Below are positions 7,288 through 13,646 of a stretch of 17,954 nucleotides of DNA, piece after piece (the first letter of the stretch is position 1; each line of letters opens with the position of its first letter). The notes below the pieces were generated by a model. The model was not told the origin of the DNA. It searched no databases and saw only the letters and a program-made list of their open reading frames with translations. The DNA lies in NCBI GenBank assembly GCA_020638695.1, contig JACKIB010000040.1:1-17954 (forward strand), in the 5' to 3' direction. The position numbers were made by a program, and so were the translations under genes. The DNA is from Planctomycetota bacterium (GTDB lineage: Bacteria; Planctomycetota; UBA1135; UBA2386).

Positions 7288-8789
7288 GTCGGTGCCTCGC
7301 ACGGGTCGAACCGGAAGCAGCCGTGCGAGCGCAGCGCTGCGCCGATCGCAGCTTGGATCTCGTCGCCGCGTCCCGCCCCCGCACTCTCGAGCACCGCCCG
7401 CAACGAGGCGCGTGCCTTCACCAGCGTTTCCTCGAACTCGGCCTCGGGATCGGACAGCGCGACGATCGCCCCGCCGACGCCCAGCGAGCACCTGCCGTCG
7501 TGCTCGACCAGGGTGCGGATCACGATGTTCAGGTCGGTGGTGCCGTTCAGCGCCAGGTAGCCGATGCTGCCCGAGTAGATGCCCCGTGCCGCGGGCTCGA
7601 GGTCGTCCAGGATCGACATCGTGCGCAGCTTGGGCGCACCGGTCATCGAACCACCGGGGAAGCTCGCTCGCACGCAGTCGACAACCGACATCGATTCGCG
7701 CAGCTTGCCGCGCACCGTCGACACCATCTGGTGCACCGAGGGGAACGTCTCGATGCCCATCAGCACCGGGACGTGTACCGACCCGACCTCGCAGACCCGT
7801 CCGAGGTCGTTGCGGAGCAGGTCGACGATCATCAAGTTCTCGGCGCGGTCCTTCTCGCTGCCCTGCAGCGCGGTCTTCAGGGCTTCGTCGGCGAGGCCAT
7901 CGGCATCGCGCGGTGCGGTGCCCTTGATCGGCTTGGACTCGACGCAGCGGTCTCTGGTGACCCGCAGGAACCGTTCGGGCGACGAACACAGCACCCGCGT
8001 GCCGCCGATGTCGAGGTAGGCGCCGTACGGCGCCGGGTTGCCGCGCCGCAGCCGCCGGTAGACGCCGAGGGCATCGCGCACGCCGTCGACATCGATTCGG
8101 TGCGTGAGGCACAACTCGTAGCTCTCCCCGGCTCGGATGTGGTCCAGACAGCTACCGATGTCGGCCAGGTAGCGCCGGTAGGGCGTGTGCAGGCGGACCG
8201 CCACCGGATGCGGCGCCGGCTTGTCGAGATCCGGGGCGGTGGTGTCGGGTAGCCGAGCCTCCATCGCATCGAACCACGCTTCAGCGGCCGCCGTGTCGCT
8301 CCGCCGATCTTCGATCACGCATGACAAGTACGCGTCGCCGCGCACCCCATCCACCGCGACGATCCGGTCAGCGAACACGAACGCCGCGTCCGCCGTCGGT
8401 GCGCGGTGGCGCCGAGCTGCGCCGCAGTCGGCCTTGAGCTCGTAGCCCAACCATCCGACGAAGCCGCCGTTGAAGTCGAACGGCAACTCGGGCGACGCAC
8501 AGCTGCGGCGCCGCAGGGTGCTGTCGAGGTACGTGAGCACGTCGACCGCGTGTCGGCGTTCGCCGTCGCGGTCGACGACGGACACCGCGTTCTCCTCGAC
8601 CGAGTAGCGCACGATCTCGCTCAGCGGTCCGGTGGCGGCGCCGAGGAACGACCACCGGCCGGCGCGGCCGTCCGCCAGGCTGCTGTCCAGCCAGAAAGCC
8701 CCCGGCTCGCCGGCAAAGCAGCGCAGGAACGCGGCCTCCGGGTCGATCGATCGATCGAGTTTCCTCGTGATCACATGAAACTCAGGCAT
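7284..8789 (-). CDS. pabB: PabB-type aminodeoxychorismate synthase, chorismate-binding component
   Basis: A 501-residue chorismate-utilising enzyme. The catalytic C-terminal half carries SSPERFLRV, ESKPIKGTAPR, EKDRAENLMIVDLLRNDLGRV, SVHQMVSTVRG, FPGGSMTGAPK and GIYSGSIGYLAL, all hallmarks of the MST family. The PIKGT motif with Lys289 distinguishes aminodeoxychorismate synthases from anthranilate synthases, which have Ala there; the Lys forms the covalent intermediate at C2. With ammonia from the PabA partner it should give 4-amino-4-deoxychorismate. The start overlaps the pabA stop by 8 bp (ATGCCTGA), which implies translational coupling. This reaction also serves folate synthesis, but the neighbours (mutase, BacA-like protein, DAHP synthase) point to a specialised use. 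Confidence 0.93.
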   Translation of the reverse strand: MPEFHVITRKLDRSIDPEAAFLRCFAGEPGAFWLDSSLADGRAGRWSFLGAATGPLSEIVRYSVEENAVSVVDRDGERRHAVDVLTYLDSTLRRRSCASPELPFDFNGGFVGWLGYELKADCGAARRHRAPTADAAFVFADRIVAVDGVRGDAYLSCVIEDRRSDTAAAEAWFDAMEARLPDTTAPDLDKPAPHPVAVRLHTPYRRYLADIGSCLDHIRAGESYELCLTHRIDVDGVRDALGVYRRLRRGNPAPYGAYLDIGGTRVLCSSPERFLRVTRDRCVESKPIKGTAPRDADGLADEALKTALQGSEKDRAENLMIVDLLRNDLGRVCEVGSVHVPVLMGIETFPSVHQMVSTVRGKLRESMSVVDCVRASFPGGSMTGAPKLRTMSILDDLEPAARGIYSGSIGYLALNGTTDLNIVIRTLVEHDGRCSLGVGGAIVALSDPEAEFEETLVKARASLRAVLESAGAGRGDEIQAAIGAALRSHGCFRFDPCEAPT

Positions 8790-9393
8790 TGCGGGCTCGC
8801 TGGGCCGGGGCGCGGTGTCGCCGCGCCAGCGTCACGAAGTTGGCTAACAGCCGGTCGCCGAACGCGGTACAGATCGACTCGGGGTGGAACTGGACCCCCC
8901 AGCGGGGCCGCTGCGGGTGACGCAGGCCCATCAGCACGCCGTCGGTGGTCCAGGCGATTTCGCGCAGCGGGGCCGGCGCCGGGCGGGCGACCACCAGCGA
9001 GTGGTAGCGGACCACGTCGAACTGCTTGGGGATGCCGGCGAACAGCTCGTCGCCGTCGTGCACCACGCGACTGATCCTGCCGTGCATCACCACCGGGGCG
9101 GCCTGCACCGTTCCGCCGTACGATTCGCCGAGACCCTGGTGGCCGAGGCACACCCCGAGCAGCGGAACCTCGGCGTGGCGGATCGCCGCTGCACACACCC
9201 CGAAGTCGGCCGGTCGCCCGGGTCGCCCTGGACCCGGCGAGATCACGATCGCGTCGTAGCCGCGCCGCTCGATCTCCGGCCAGTCGATCTCGTCGTTGCG
9301 CACCACGTCGGGCTCCGCCCCGGCCGCGACCGCCAGCATCTGGAACAGGTTGAAGGTGAACGAGTCGTAGTTGTCGAGGATCAACAGGCGCAC
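8782..9393 (-). CDS. pabA: PabA/TrpG-type glutamine amidotransferase
   Basis: A 203-residue class I glutamine amidotransferase that supplies ammonia to PabB. The start region LLILDNYDSFTFNL and the oxyanion motif SPGPG are typical. The catalytic triad is Cys82 in GVCLGHQGL with His170 and Glu172 in FHPES. Start is GTG 9393, with GGGGAG 6 nt upstream and a 13 bp overlap with the end of the BacA-like gene. It is a stand-alone subunit rather than the PabA-PabB fusion found in many natural-product pathways. Confidence 0.93.
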   Translation of the reverse strand: MRLLILDNYDSFTFNLFQMLAVAAGAEPDVVRNDEIDWPEIERRGYDAIVISPGPGRPGRPADFGVCAAAIRHAEVPLLGVCLGHQGLGESYGGTVQAAPVVMHGRISRVVHDGDELFAGIPKQFDVVRYHSLVVARPAPAPLREIAWTTDGVLMGLRHPQRPRWGVQFHPESICTAFGDRLLANFVTLARRHRAPAQRARNA

Positions 9394-9986
9394 GAGCCGC
9401 TCCCCGGTCGTGCGACCACGTCGTGGAGGCTGCCCGGCGGCAACACGCCGTGGACGCCGCGGTCGAGGGTGGTCTGTCGACCGAACACCAGCCAGGTGGT
9501 CAGCACGCAGCCGATGTGTTTGCGCAGACGAAACACCCCGGGGTTGTCGAGGTGGAAGTCCATGGTCGTCACGCCGGCGTCGTAGGCGCCGGCGAGCAGC
9601 TTGCGGCCGACCACCGGCTTGGTGATCTCGTAGTGCGTCTCCGCGTAGTCGAGGTCGGCGACGTAGCCGTCGCAGGCCCGCACCGAACCCAGCGTCCGCG
9701 GCGTGACGACTGCCGCGCGTTCGAGCACCACGATGTCTTTCGTCGGGAACACGAACGTATCGGTGACCCGCACCTCCGTGGGGTAGCGCTCGGTCACCAG
9801 GTGGATGTTGAGGTGCGCGCTGCAAGCCACCAGCAGGTCCGCACCGCCGTCCCGCACCCGGTCCACGCCGGGGAGGAAGTCTTCGATCAGCTCGATCCCC
9901 GCCGGGTCGACCCCATGGTGGGCGCAGTAGGCACGCACCGCATTCTGGTGGCAGGAACCGTCTGGACCGAGGGTGAGGACTCGCAT
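9381..9986 (-). CDS. Prephenate dehydratase-fold protein, BacA-like (putative (amino)prephenate decarboxylase)
   Basis: A 201-residue protein beginning MRVLTLGPDGS, which matches the LGPxG(T/S) opening of prephenate dehydratase domains. It continues with EDFLPGVDRV, GGADLLVACSAH and, late, AGVTTMD followed by TTWLVFG. The length and pattern resemble the bacilysin enzyme BacA (about 204 residues) rather than PheA. No Thr-Arg-Phe catalytic motif is visible and there is no ACT domain. BacA-type enzymes decarboxylate prephenate without losing the C4 hydroxyl, giving a dihydro-hydroxyphenylpyruvate. Here, next to PabA/PabB and a mutase, the natural substrate could be 4-amino-4-deoxyprephenate. Start is ATG 9986; upstream extension of the frame is not protein-like. 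It is the first gene of the leftward unit and diverges from DAHP synthase. The comparison with BacA is from memory. Confidence 0.72.
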   Translation of the reverse strand: MRVLTLGPDGSCHQNAVRAYCAHHGVDPAGIELIEDFLPGVDRVRDGGADLLVACSAHLNIHLVTERYPTEVRVTDTFVFPTKDIVVLERAAVVTPRTLGSVRACDGYVADLDYAETHYEITKPVVGRKLLAGAYDAGVTTMDFHLDNPGVFRLRKHIGCVLTTWLVFGRQTTLDRGVHGVLPPGSLHDVVARPGSGSCAC

Positions 9987-10201
9987 GCCGAGGACGGCGG
10001 CGGGCGGCCGCCGCGAAGGGGGATCCGGCGAGGGGCACCGCATCCTACACACGAACGGGAGGCACGAAACAGCGGTAGACCGAAATTCGAACGGTTGGAA
10101 AACCGCCGTCGAACCGGCAGTTGGGCACACTCAGTTCGGCGCACCTTCCGACACCACACGATTGGCCGGCTTCGAAGCCGGCGCTATGCTCCCCGATCCC
10201 C
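9987..10201. promoter_or_regulatory. Divergent intergenic control region
   Basis: These 215 bp separate the start of the leftward biosynthetic unit from the start of DAHP synthase and should hold both promoters. The rightward promoter is described separately. A second dyad (CGGTT, 4 nt, AACCG at 10092-10105) lies mid-region inside a looser TTCGA/TCGAA pair. For the leftward unit I see only a weak minus-strand TAGGAT-like -10 without a convincing -35. Confidence 0.5.
10162..10190 (+). promoter_or_regulatory. Putative promoter with an 18 bp palindrome in the spacer (DAHP synthase)
   Basis: A TTGGCC (-35-like, 10162-10167) and a TATGCT (-10-like, 10185-10190) are separated by exactly 17 bp. The spacer is largely a perfect 18 bp palindrome, GCCGGCTTCGAAGCCGGC, at 10165-10182. 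Transcription would start about 10197, giving an almost leaderless message for the ATG at 10202, which fits the lack of a Shine-Dalgarno sequence. A palindrome between -35 and -10 is a usual place for a repressor or activator site. The box matches are only partial. Confidence 0.45.
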
Positions 10202-11284
10202 ATGACCCGCATCGTCGCTGTGTGTCGAAGAGACCCTGCGGTGGTGGAGGCCGTTCGCTCCTCCCTCGCCGCCCACGCTGACATCCAGGGGTCGATCTCC
10301 GGTGCGCGTCAGGTTGTCTGTTGGGCGGAGCTGCGGTCCGGGGCGGATGGCGGCAGCCAGGCACGCGAGCTCAGCGCGCTCGATGGTGTCGCGCGTACCG
10401 AAGTGTTCGACAGCAACTACGCGCTGGTCGATCGACGGACCCAGTCCGAGTCGACGACGGTGCCCTTCGGCTCGCTGCAGTTCGGGCGCGATCTGGTGGT
10501 GATCGGCGGGCCTTGCAGCGCCGAGACTGCGACACAGGTGGACTCGGTCGCAGCGGCGGTAGCGCGCGCCGGTGGCCACGCCCTGCGCGGCGGTGCCTTC
10601 AAGCCGCGTACTTCGCCGTACTCCTTCCAGGGGCTCGGCGAACCGGGACTGATGCTCCTGCGGCACGCTGCGGACGCCGAGGGATTGCCGCTGGTCAGCG
10701 AGGCGATGTGCGCCGAGGAAGTGGAGTTGGTGGCTCGCCACGCGCACATGGTGCAGATCGGCAGCCGCAACATGCAGAACTTCCGCCTGCTCGAGGCGGT
10801 CGGTCGCTGCGACACACCGGTGCTGCTCAAGCGGGGTTTCATGGCGCGGGTCGACGAGATGCTGGCGGCTGCGGAGTACATCTACTGCCGTGGCAACACG
10901 CAGATCGTGTTGTGCGAGCGCGGCATCCGGGGCTTCGATCCGACGTTCCGCAACATCCTCGACCTCAGCGGGCTGGTTTGGTTGAAGCAGCGCTCGCATC
11001 TGCCGGTGATCGTCGATCCGAGCCATGCCGCGGGGACCAACGAACTGGTGGCACCGCTCGCGCGCGCGGCGATTGCCGCGGGAGCCGACGGGTTACTGGT
11101 CGAGGTTCACGATCGACCGGAGGAGGCCTTGTCGGACGGTGAGCAGGCACTCACGCCCGGTCAGTTCGCCACCCTGATGCTCGAAGTCGCTGCGGTGGCG
11201 CGGGCGTTGGGTCGGCGTCTCGCGCCGGGACCGCGATGTGCCGGCGGTGAAGGTATCGCGATGTCGAACGCCGCCGCCGACTGA
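10202..11284 (+). CDS. aroF: 3-deoxy-7-phosphoheptulonate (DAHP) synthase, type I beta
   Basis: A 360-residue enzyme joining phosphoenolpyruvate and erythrose 4-phosphate, the first step of the shikimate pathway. Residues 1-90 are a ferredoxin-like/ACT-like N-terminal domain, as in Thermotoga-type enzymes, usually a feedback-control module. The barrel carries GGPCSAE (103-108), RGGAFKPRTSPYSFQGLG, QIGSRNMQNF, LLKRGF, GNTQIVLCERGIRGFD and VIVDPSHAAG; these hold the PEP-binding and metal sites. Start at 10202 is preferred over the in-frame ATG at 10121 because the added residues look non-coding and the predicted promoter lies between them. It diverges from the PabA/PabB unit, fitting a pathway-dedicated copy that raises chorismate supply. 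The stop codon lies at the left edge of repeat R4. Confidence 0.93.
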   Translation: MTRIVAVCRRDPAVVEAVRSSLAAHADIQGSISGARQVVCWAELRSGADGGSQARELSALDGVARTEVFDSNYALVDRRTQSESTTVPFGSLQFGRDLVVIGGPCSAETATQVDSVAAAVARAGGHALRGGAFKPRTSPYSFQGLGEPGLMLLRHAADAEGLPLVSEAMCAEEVELVARHAHMVQIGSRNMQNFRLLEAVGRCDTPVLLKRGFMARVDEMLAAAEYIYCRGNTQIVLCERGIRGFDPTFRNILDLSGLVWLKQRSHLPVIVDPSHAAGTNELVAPLARAAIAAGADGLLVEVHDRPEEALSDGEQALTPGQFATLMLEVAAVARALGRRLAPGPRCAGGEGIAMSNAAAD

Positions 11285-11485
11285 GCTGCAGGGGCCGCGG
11301 ATCGTGCTGCTACGCGAAGATTCTCCGGAGCCTCCGACGACGCCTGGGCGACTGGATCACCGGTGGGCAGCGGCCTCGAAGAGTCCAACGAGAAGGGTCG
11401 CCCAGTCCTCATGGCGTCGCGCCGTGTCGCACTCACGCAAGTCCTCGGGTGTGGCCTTGGCCGCGACAGGTCGGGGCGCGTCGCC
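11281..11485 (+). repeat. Dispersed inverted-repeat element, copy R4 (partial)
   Basis: The segment begins at the DAHP synthase stop (CTGAGCTGCAGGGGCCGCGG) and ends just before the synthetase-paralogue start. Its left 45 bp and its right 85 bp (TCCAACGAG, CGCACTCACGCAAGTCCTCG, GGCCTTGGCCGCG) match the reverse complement of R1 (1138-1465); the middle is more diverged. The inverted terminal part found in R3 is missing or unrecognisable on the right. The frame of the next gene is open through this copy, but the translation there is not homologous to synthetases. Confidence 0.6.
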
Positions 11486-13126
11486 ATGACGACACCGGGT
11501 CGGGACTTGCCTCGGTTGGTCGGCGCGCTGCTGGAACGCCACGGTGGAGCGGCCGAACTGCGCAAGGTCGACCTGCGCAGTTCGCCCAAACCGTTCGCTG
11601 ACGCGCGCCTGATCTTCGCCAGTGGTGCGTGGCTGGGGGGCACAGACGGGCAGCGATTCCTGCAAGAGCTCGAAGCCGAGTCCGCGATCGAGTCGGTGCG
11701 TCGCAAGCAGGCTACGGTGTCGCTGCGCGTCGCCGACGCGTGGCTTGTGGAGTACGCCCGGGCACTGGCCATCGGTGAGGCGCCGGAGCCGACCACAGCT
11801 GCCGCCGGACAGCGCTATCTGGTCGGCTTCGCCGGCCCCAACACCAGCAAGGCGCTGCACCTCGGTCACTTGCGCAACGTGGTGCTCGGACACGCGTTGG
11901 CTTGCGCGCTCGAGGCGGCCGGGGCGAGCGTGCTGCGGCACAGCCTGGTGGGCGACATCGGCCGCAACGCCGCCGAAGCGATGGCGGGCTACCTCGAGTT
12001 GGGTTCCGACGAGGACCCGGAGCACAGTGGCAGCGGCGAGAAGCTCGACCACTTCGTCGGCCGTTGCTACCGCGCCTACCTGCGGGCGCACCAGACCACG
12101 TCGGGATCCGGCCTCGACCCGAACCACCGCGAATCCGTGGCGCAGAACGACCCGGCCGACGAGTTGTTGGCGCGCTGGGCCGCCGGCGACCCCGAAGTGC
12201 GGGCGTTGTGGGGTCGCCTGCGCGATGCGGTGTTGTCCGGCCACCGCGAGACCTTGCAGCGGCTCGGGATCACCATCGACCGCCACGACTTCGAGTCCGA
12301 CGCGGTGGGGGAAGCGCTGGCGCTGCAGGATCGCGGTGTGGCCGGCGGAGTGCTCACCCACACCGAAGGTTCGGTGGCCTACCTGTCGGATCGATCCGAG
12401 TTCGAATGCATGGTGCTGCGCCGCAGCGACGGGTTCCCCACCGAGCACGGTCGGCTGCTCGCGGTGTACGAACGGGTGCTCGGCGAGTCACCCCCGTCGG
12501 TCTACCTCGACCTCGCGGGGGACGAATGGCAGCCGGCCAGTGCAATCCACGGGGAGATCCTGCACGCGTTGTCGCCCGGCGAACATCGGCAGCGTCACGT
12601 TCAGCTGTTCCACGGGATGGTCACGCTGGGCGCCGATGTCGTTTCGTCGAGCGTCGGCGAGCCGGAGTTGATCGACGCGTTCTGGGGCCGGGTCGCGGAG
12701 CTTCCGGAGTTGGTTGCCGAGGTGCCCGATGCGCTGCAGCGCGCGGTGTTCGTCGATCACGTGGTGAAGGGCTACCTGCTGAGCTTTCCGACCCGCAAGC
12801 GCCTTCCGTTGGATGCCGGTGTGTTCGCCGACACCACGCGGCCCGGTTGGTCGGTGGCGCGCGCGTGGCTCGGCACCGCGGACGCGTCGCAGCCCGGCGG
12901 TGATCCGGACCCCGGGCACGACGGCGATCGATTGGTCATGCTGCGTGCACAAGAGTTCGACCACCGGTTGTGCCGCGCGGTCGAATTGCGCGAGACCGAC
13001 GGTCTGGCGAGCTACGTGATCGGGGTGTGCAGCGGTCTGTCGGAGCACCCGCCGACCGCGGCATTCCGACCGGCGATCCGACCCGTTCTCGCGCGGATGC
13101 TGGGCAGCCTGGGACTGCGGGTCTGA
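11486..13126 (+). CDS. Diverged arginyl-tRNA synthetase paralogue, lacking a KMSKS motif
   Basis: A 546-residue class Ia synthetase-like protein closest to arginyl-tRNA synthetase. The N-terminal 100 residues correspond to the ArgRS Add-1 domain. The Rossmann core has FAGPNTSKALHLGHLRNVV, with the HIGH signature as H125-L-G-H128 and Lys122 just before it, followed by VGDIGRNAAE. A normal KMSKS is absent: the equivalent segment is GADVVSSSVGEP (382-393). In the ArgRS motif DGTxxYxxRD the Tyr and Asp that hold arginine are replaced here (DGFPTEHGRLL, Glu320 and Leu324). The C-terminal DALR-like helix region is shortened. It may therefore activate another substrate, act as a ligase or resistance protein, or be inactive. 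Start 11486 begins where ArgRS homology begins; the in-frame ATG at 11363 lies inside repeat R4. It follows DAHP synthase and precedes a tRNA-Arg gene. Family assignment is firm, function is not. Confidence 0.85.
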   Translation: MTTPGRDLPRLVGALLERHGGAAELRKVDLRSSPKPFADARLIFASGAWLGGTDGQRFLQELEAESAIESVRRKQATVSLRVADAWLVEYARALAIGEAPEPTTAAAGQRYLVGFAGPNTSKALHLGHLRNVVLGHALACALEAAGASVLRHSLVGDIGRNAAEAMAGYLELGSDEDPEHSGSGEKLDHFVGRCYRAYLRAHQTTSGSGLDPNHRESVAQNDPADELLARWAAGDPEVRALWGRLRDAVLSGHRETLQRLGITIDRHDFESDAVGEALALQDRGVAGGVLTHTEGSVAYLSDRSEFECMVLRRSDGFPTEHGRLLAVYERVLGESPPSVYLDLAGDEWQPASAIHGEILHALSPGEHRQRHVQLFHGMVTLGADVVSSSVGEPELIDAFWGRVAELPELVAEVPDALQRAVFVDHVVKGYLLSFPTRKRLPLDAGVFADTTRPGWSVARAWLGTADASQPGGDPDPGHDGDRLVMLRAQEFDHRLCRAVELRETDGLASYVIGVCSGLSEHPPTAAFRPAIRPVLARMLGSLGLRV

Positions 13127-13238
13127 CCGTCCGCCCGCCGTCGACCGCGAGCCGCCGCCGGGTTGTCCGGCCCACCCGCTTGCGGCATGATTGGGTGGCG
13201 ATGCCAGCAACTCCCGTCGAGCCATGCACCCAGCCGCT

Positions 13239-13252
13239 GACGTGTGCACGTC
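13239..13252. promoter_or_regulatory. Short inverted repeat upstream of the split tRNA
   Basis: GACGTG and CACGTC arms are separated by TG, giving a near-perfect 14 bp dyad 25 bp before the tRNA 5' end. It could be a regulator site or the remains of a terminator for the synthetase paralogue. No promoter boxes are convincing around it. Confidence 0.3.
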
Positions 13253-13276
13253 GGGGCCTGCTGCGCATCCGAGTAC

Positions 13277-13646
13277 GCGCCCGTAGCTCAATGGTAAATG
13301 GACGAGAAGGCGGGTCTCGTGGTGCCGAGGTTGTCCGAATCGCCCGAAGGCGAACTCCACAGGCAAACAACAACAGCAAGTCGAAGCTCGTTCTGTCTGC
13401 AGGGTGCGGCACTGCGACAGCCGGCTGCCGCATGGCCGGTGAGCCGAGACGGTTTTCGAACTCGCATGGCCGAGCGCTCCCGGGCTGGCACTTGGGAGCA
13501 GGAGGTCGTGTGGGGGACTGCCAACGTGGGGTTCGTCGGAGGACGGTGCGGTCGCCTTGGCGAGGCTGCGTGACCGAGTTGACAAATCCAAAGAGCGTCG
13601 GATTCCTAATCCGCGGATGTGGGTTCGACTCCCGCCGGGCGTACCA
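13277..13646 (+). tRNA. tRNA-Arg(CCU) split in the D-loop by a 294-nt insertion
   Basis: The 5' part (13277-13298) gives acceptor strand GCGCCCG, TA, D-stem GCTC and loop AATGGTAAA. The 3' part (13593-13646) gives D-stem GAGC, G26, anticodon arm TCGGA-TTCCTAA-TCCGC, a 4-nt variable loop, T-arm GTGGG-TTCGACT-CCCGC, acceptor strand CGGGCGT, discriminator A and an encoded CCA. All seven acceptor pairs form (one G-U), all four D-stem pairs form, and the anticodon is CCU (13605-13607). Removing 13299-13592 leaves exactly 76 nt, the canonical length. The one weak point is a T-C mismatch at the base of the anticodon stem. A terminator-like hairpin follows 8 nt after CCA. Either the insert is removed from the transcript, the tRNA works with it, or this is a disrupted pseudogene. 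Confidence 0.8.
13299..13592 (+). other. 294-nt structured insert inside the tRNA D-loop (intron-like or mobile, class unknown)
   Basis: Junctions are ambiguous over AAA, which is present on both sides (13296-13298 and 13590-13592), as expected for an intron boundary or a 3 bp target duplication. The ends can pair (TGGA 13299-13302 with TCCA 13587-13590). Inside are simple hairpins: ACGAGA/TCTCGT (13302-13320), TCGCC-CGAA-GGCGA (13340-13353), TGCGGC/GCCGCA (13405-13432), GCTCCC/GGGAGC (13476-13499) and TCGCC/GGCGA (13552-13563). One A-rich unpaired stretch (13364-13380) interrupts them. I could not find a group I core or bulge-helix-bulge. A 91-codon open frame (13298-13573) exists but its composition is unlike the neighbouring genes. 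Confidence 0.6.

Noticed and set aside
7284..9393. Anthranilate synthase (TrpE/TrpG)
   Set aside because: The large subunit has PIKGT, with the Lys that marks aminodeoxychorismate synthases, not the PIAGT of TrpE.
11363..11485. N-terminal extension of the synthetase paralogue from ATG 11363
   Set aside because: This DNA is part of repeat R4, and the translated residues do not resemble ArgRS, whose homology begins at 11486.
13298..13573. A 91-codon open frame inside the tRNA insert
   Set aside because: Its start lies in the D-loop, it has no SD, and its codon third positions are less GC-rich than real neighbours. Treated as chance.
13562..13580. Similarity of GGCTGCGTGACCGAGTTG in the tRNA insert to the left end of repeat R3
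   Set aside because: Only about 17 of 20 bases match and the similarity stops at once on both sides. Too short to link the insert to the repeat family.
13299..13592. Ordinary group I intron
   Set aside because: I could not find the conserved P7/R-S core or an internal guide pairing with the 5' exon. The position in the D-loop is also not the usual one. A covariance search could overturn this.
13277..13646. tmRNA (ssrA), because of the 370-nt size and the A-rich GCAAACAACAAC stretch
   Set aside because: The 3' part has a full D-stem partner and a CCU anticodon arm, which tmRNA lacks. The acceptor has no G3-U70 pair, and the frame after the GCA codon has no early stop or Ala-Leu-Ala-Ala-type tag end.
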